Assembly: GCA_021807585.1 (NCBI GenBank)
Contig: JAKBCQ010000096.1
Span: 1-7,654, forward strand
Direction of reading: 5' to 3'
From: Planctomycetota bacterium
GTDB taxonomy: Bacteria > Planctomycetota > Planctomycetia > Isosphaerales > Isosphaeraceae
DNA: 7,654 nucleotides
Both the position numbers and the translations under genes were made by a program. Each line of letters opens with the position of its first letter. The stretch's first letter is position 1. Shown here piece after piece: positions 6,920 through 7,654 of this stretch. The notes under the pieces were generated by a model that did not search any database, was not told the origin of the DNA, and saw only the letters and a list, made by a program, of their open reading frames with translations.

Positions 6920-6949
6920 AAGGGGGATTCGCCGCGGCGATTCACCCTT
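6920..6949. repeat. 30-bp GC-rich imperfect palindrome
   Basis: The segment matches its reverse complement at 26 of 30 positions, with a perfect 12-bp centre tcgccgcggcga and ends aaggg / ccctt. It would form a very stable hairpin on either strand. On the plus strand a run of five T follows about 10 nt later, on the minus strand none does, so a terminator role is uncertain. It may be a REP-like dispersed element or an insulator between the divergent genes. Confidence 0.55.
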
Positions 6950-6970
6950 GGATTGATCTTTTTGGTCCGG

Positions 6971-6999
6971 TTCCGAAACCGCGTCGGCGCGGGTATAGT
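6971..6999 (+). promoter_or_regulatory. Promoter of the 58-residue membrane protein gene
   Basis: TATAGT (6994-6999) matches the -10 consensus in five of six positions and stands 17 nt after TTCCGA (6971-6976), a weak -35. Transcription would start near 7006, giving a leader of about 63 nt that contains the terminator-like hairpin. Confidence 0.5.
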
Positions 7000-7020
7000 G
7001 ATCGATCGATTGAATCCCAT

Positions 7021-7049
7021 GCGATCGAACCCGTTCGGTCGCCTTTTTT
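7021..7049 (+). terminator. Intrinsic-terminator-like hairpin in the leader of the 58-residue gene
   Basis: gcgatcgaa (7021-7029) pairs with ttcggtcgc (7034-7042) over 9 bp with one G-U pair and a 4-nt loop CCCG. A C and six T (7044-7049) follow directly. This is a textbook intrinsic terminator shape, but it lies between the promoter and the start codon 20 nt later, and no plus-strand gene precedes it. It may act as an attenuator, or block antisense transcripts coming from the left. Confidence 0.6.
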
Positions 7050-7068
7050 ATTCGTTCAGGAAGCCGCG

Positions 7069-7245
7069 ATGAATCGACGGACGCTCGCCAGGGGCCTTCA
7101 GGTGATCGGCATGATGATCCTTCCCTTCGCGATCGCGAGCGAGCTTCAAGGAGTCGTCGGGCTCGGCAAATCGCTGATGATCGCCGCGGGAGGAGTCGTC
7201 GTTTTCTACATCGGCGTCGCCCTCCAGGGCCGCGTGGAATCTTAA
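7069..7245 (+). CDS. Small two-helix membrane protein, uncharacterised, 58 residues
   Basis: ATG at 7069 with AGGA 7 nt upstream; TAA at 7243-7245. The protein begins MNRRTLARGLQVIGMMILPF. A basic N-terminus leads into one hydrophobic segment (about 9-26), a short Gly-rich turn around GLGK (31-34), and a second hydrophobic segment (about 35-53) with a polar end. Such a hairpin should insert in the inner membrane with both ends on one side. I recall similar short proteins with an LARGLQ-type start and a central Gly-Leu-Gly turn in planctomycetes and other bacteria, all without known function; this is memory and has not been checked. It stands alone, divergent from the ATPase cassette, behind its own promoter and a terminator-like leader hairpin. 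The frame on the opposite strand is an artefact. Confidence 0.85.
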   Translation: MNRRTLARGLQVIGMMILPFAIASELQGVVGLGKSLMIAAGGVVVFYIGVALQGRVES

Positions 7246-7359
7246 ATCGCGGTGAGACTTCATTTTGGCGCCAGAAATCGATATAAACATACTACCTCAA
7301 TGCATTTGTGAATTCTTGCTCGAAGAGTCTCGATCGATTTCCAAGCGATCGAACAATTT

Positions 7360-7440
7360 CGGTTCGGCCTGGGAAGAATTCGCAACCACGAACGTTATCC
7401 CCTTACGCGGCGAAGCCGCAATCTTTCCCAGCCCGAACCG
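7360..7440. repeat. Long inverted repeat, 17-bp arms with one mismatch
   Basis: cggttcggcctgggaag (7360-7376) pairs with 7424-7440 at 16 of 17 positions, one of these a G-T pair, with a single C-C mismatch. The 47-nt loop contains a second hairpin, GCGGC-gaa-GCCGC (7407-7419). No U-run follows and no flanking target duplication is seen. It could be a structural RNA domain or a small palindromic mobile repeat. Confidence 0.7.
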
Positions 7441-7442
7441 TG

Positions 7443-7504
7443 AGCGAGTGCGTTCTTCTTATTCGATGATAACAATCATTCAAATAGCAGAATAGGCACT
7501 CGCT
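7443..7504. repeat. 9-bp perfect inverted repeat with internal hairpin
   Basis: agcgagtgc (7443-7451) and gcactcgct (7496-7504) are exact reverse complements. The AT-rich 44-nt interior contains ATGAT-aaca-ATCAT (7466-7479). It starts two nt after the preceding long inverted repeat, so the two would stack as consecutive stems in one RNA. Confidence 0.6.
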
Positions 7505-7523
7505 TGCGCTTCGGGCGTGCGCC

Positions 7524-7654
7524 GTGACAAGGTCTGTGATTCCCCGTGGGTGCGAGACCCACGCCTGGAAGGAGGTGGTATCCCAGGAAGCAGTCGAAGT
7601 CGATCGGGAGGCGACGAACGGTCGAGAGCCTTTGACGTCAAAGGTCCGAGATCG
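7524..7654 (+). CDS. Possible start of an unidentified gene running off the right edge (weak)
   Basis: A frame from GTG at 7524 is open to the edge for 43 codons. Internal alternative starts are GTG at 7575 and a TTG inside the palindrome near 7631. Its predicted product is hydrophilic (for example VVSQEAVEVDREATNGREPL) and I do not recognise it. No start has a well-spaced ribosome-binding site: the strong SD-like sequence at 7569-7577 runs into the GTG at 7575. The frame also crosses the three hairpins. It may be leader rather than coding. Confidence 0.2.
   Translation, partial: MTRSVIPRGCETHAWKEVVSQEAVEVDREATNGREPLTSKVRD
7545..7587 (+). ncRNA. Two abutting hairpins, the second showing an anti-SD complement in its loop
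   Basis: Hairpin one pairs cgtgggt (7545-7551) with acccacg (7557-7563), 7 perfect bp and a 5-nt loop. Hairpin two follows with no gap: cctgg (7564-7568) pairs with ccagg (7583-7587). Its 14-nt loop contains AAGGAGGTG (7569-7577), an exact complement of the CACCTCCTT tail of bacterial 16S rRNA. No ATG, GTG or TTG lies at normal distance after it; only an ATC follows after 4 nt. This suggests a leader or RNA that touches the ribosome. The RNA call is inferred from structure alone. Confidence 0.35.
7629..7644. repeat. 16-bp perfect palindrome
   Basis: cctttgacgtcaaagg is identical to its reverse complement. It could be a dimeric regulator site, or in RNA a 6-bp hairpin with loop ACGT. It lies near the right edge, so its relation to a downstream gene cannot be seen. 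Confidence 0.6.

Larger units (their letters stand above)
6854..6931. repeat. 9-bp perfect inverted repeat enclosing an AT-rich island
   Basis: cgaatcccc (6854-6862) and ggggattcg (6923-6931) are exact reverse complements. The 60 nt between them are strikingly AT-rich for this window and hold the 22-bp palindrome and the candidate promoter. The nested symmetry suggests a regulator-binding or DNA-melting region. Confidence 0.5.
7246..7654. other. Gene-poor right end with a series of strong inverted repeats
   Basis: No assured protein is encoded. A plus-strand frame of 76 codons (7265-7495) would need a TTG start without a ribosome-binding site and runs across the large inverted repeats, so I do not call it. 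A possible -10 (TATAAA, 7282-7287) with a poor -35 (TTCATT, 7259-7264) could start a transcript near 7294. The five structures listed separately between 7360 and 7644 suggest a structured RNA or a long 5' leader. Confidence 0.5.

Noticed and set aside
4525..6949. Plasmid-type partition locus
   Set aside because: ParA is present, but there is no ParB, no canonical parS palindrome and no replication or mobilisation gene in the window.
7048..7290. Minus-strand open frame of 80 codons
   Set aside because: It mirrors the 58-residue plus-strand gene, which has a better start and a clear two-helix product.
7265..7495. Plus-strand open frame of 76 codons
   Set aside because: It needs a TTG start without a ribosome-binding site and crosses two long inverted repeats; the sequence has no recognisable features.
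7545..7600. Resemblance to a tRNA T-arm and to the SRP RNA apical loop (ggaagcag)
   Set aside because: The acceptor stem of a tRNA is missing, and the SRP order of elements (ggaaggaagcag within a symmetric internal loop) is not present.

Overview
The window most likely comes from a planctomycete chromosome, probably a relative of the Isosphaeraceae. This is inferred from protein style, not from a database search. Two features point there: a PilM-type pilus or secretion ATPase with a very long Gly/Met-rich and Pro/Ala-rich C-terminal part, and a tiny two-helix membrane protein of a kind I associate with planctomycetes. The sequence is moderately GC-rich and unusually full of the hexamer CGATCG.

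Layout, left to right. (1) Positions 1-3980 hold a minus-strand type IV pilus / type II secretion inner-membrane module. An 875-residue PilM-PilN-like fusion (3980 to 1353) is followed by a PilO/GspM-like single-pass membrane protein (1234 to beyond position 1, cut by the window edge). Both proteins carry Gly/Met-rich stretches, and the fusion ends in a 12-residue tandem repeat encoded by 36-bp DNA units. (2) Positions 3981-4524 hold no convincing gene, only the long leader of the pilus genes. (3) Positions 4525-6719 hold a tight two-gene minus-strand operon. A Schlafen/AlbA_2-type protein with a C-terminal GHKL ATPase domain overlaps by 4 nt (ATGA) an orphan ParA/MinD-type ATPase. There is no ParB, no known parS site and no plasmid gene, so I regard the pair as a candidate uncharacterised defence or regulatory cassette. 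It looks less GC-rich than the pilus genes and may be an insertion. (4) Positions 6720-7068 form a divergent control region. It contains a near-perfect 22-bp AT-rich palindrome overlapping a candidate promoter of the cassette, a 30-bp GC-rich imperfect palindrome, and a 9-bp inverted repeat enclosing the AT-rich island. On the right side a good promoter is followed within about 25 nt by a terminator-like hairpin. (5) Positions 7069-7245 encode a 58-residue two-helix membrane protein on the plus strand. (6) Positions 7246-7654 have no assured gene. They hold a series of strong inverted repeats: a 17-bp stem with one mismatch, a 9-bp perfect stem, two abutting hairpins (the second with an exact 9-nt anti-SD complement in its loop), and a 16-bp perfect palindrome. 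This looks like a structured RNA or a long leader of a gene beyond the right edge.

How the parts fit: PilM-PilN plus PilO-like would form the cytoplasmic ring and inner-membrane alignment complex of a pilus or secretion machine. The AlbA_2-GHKL and ParA proteins are translationally coupled and probably act together as two ATPases, one of which also binds or cuts nucleic acid. The two modules are not obviously related in function.
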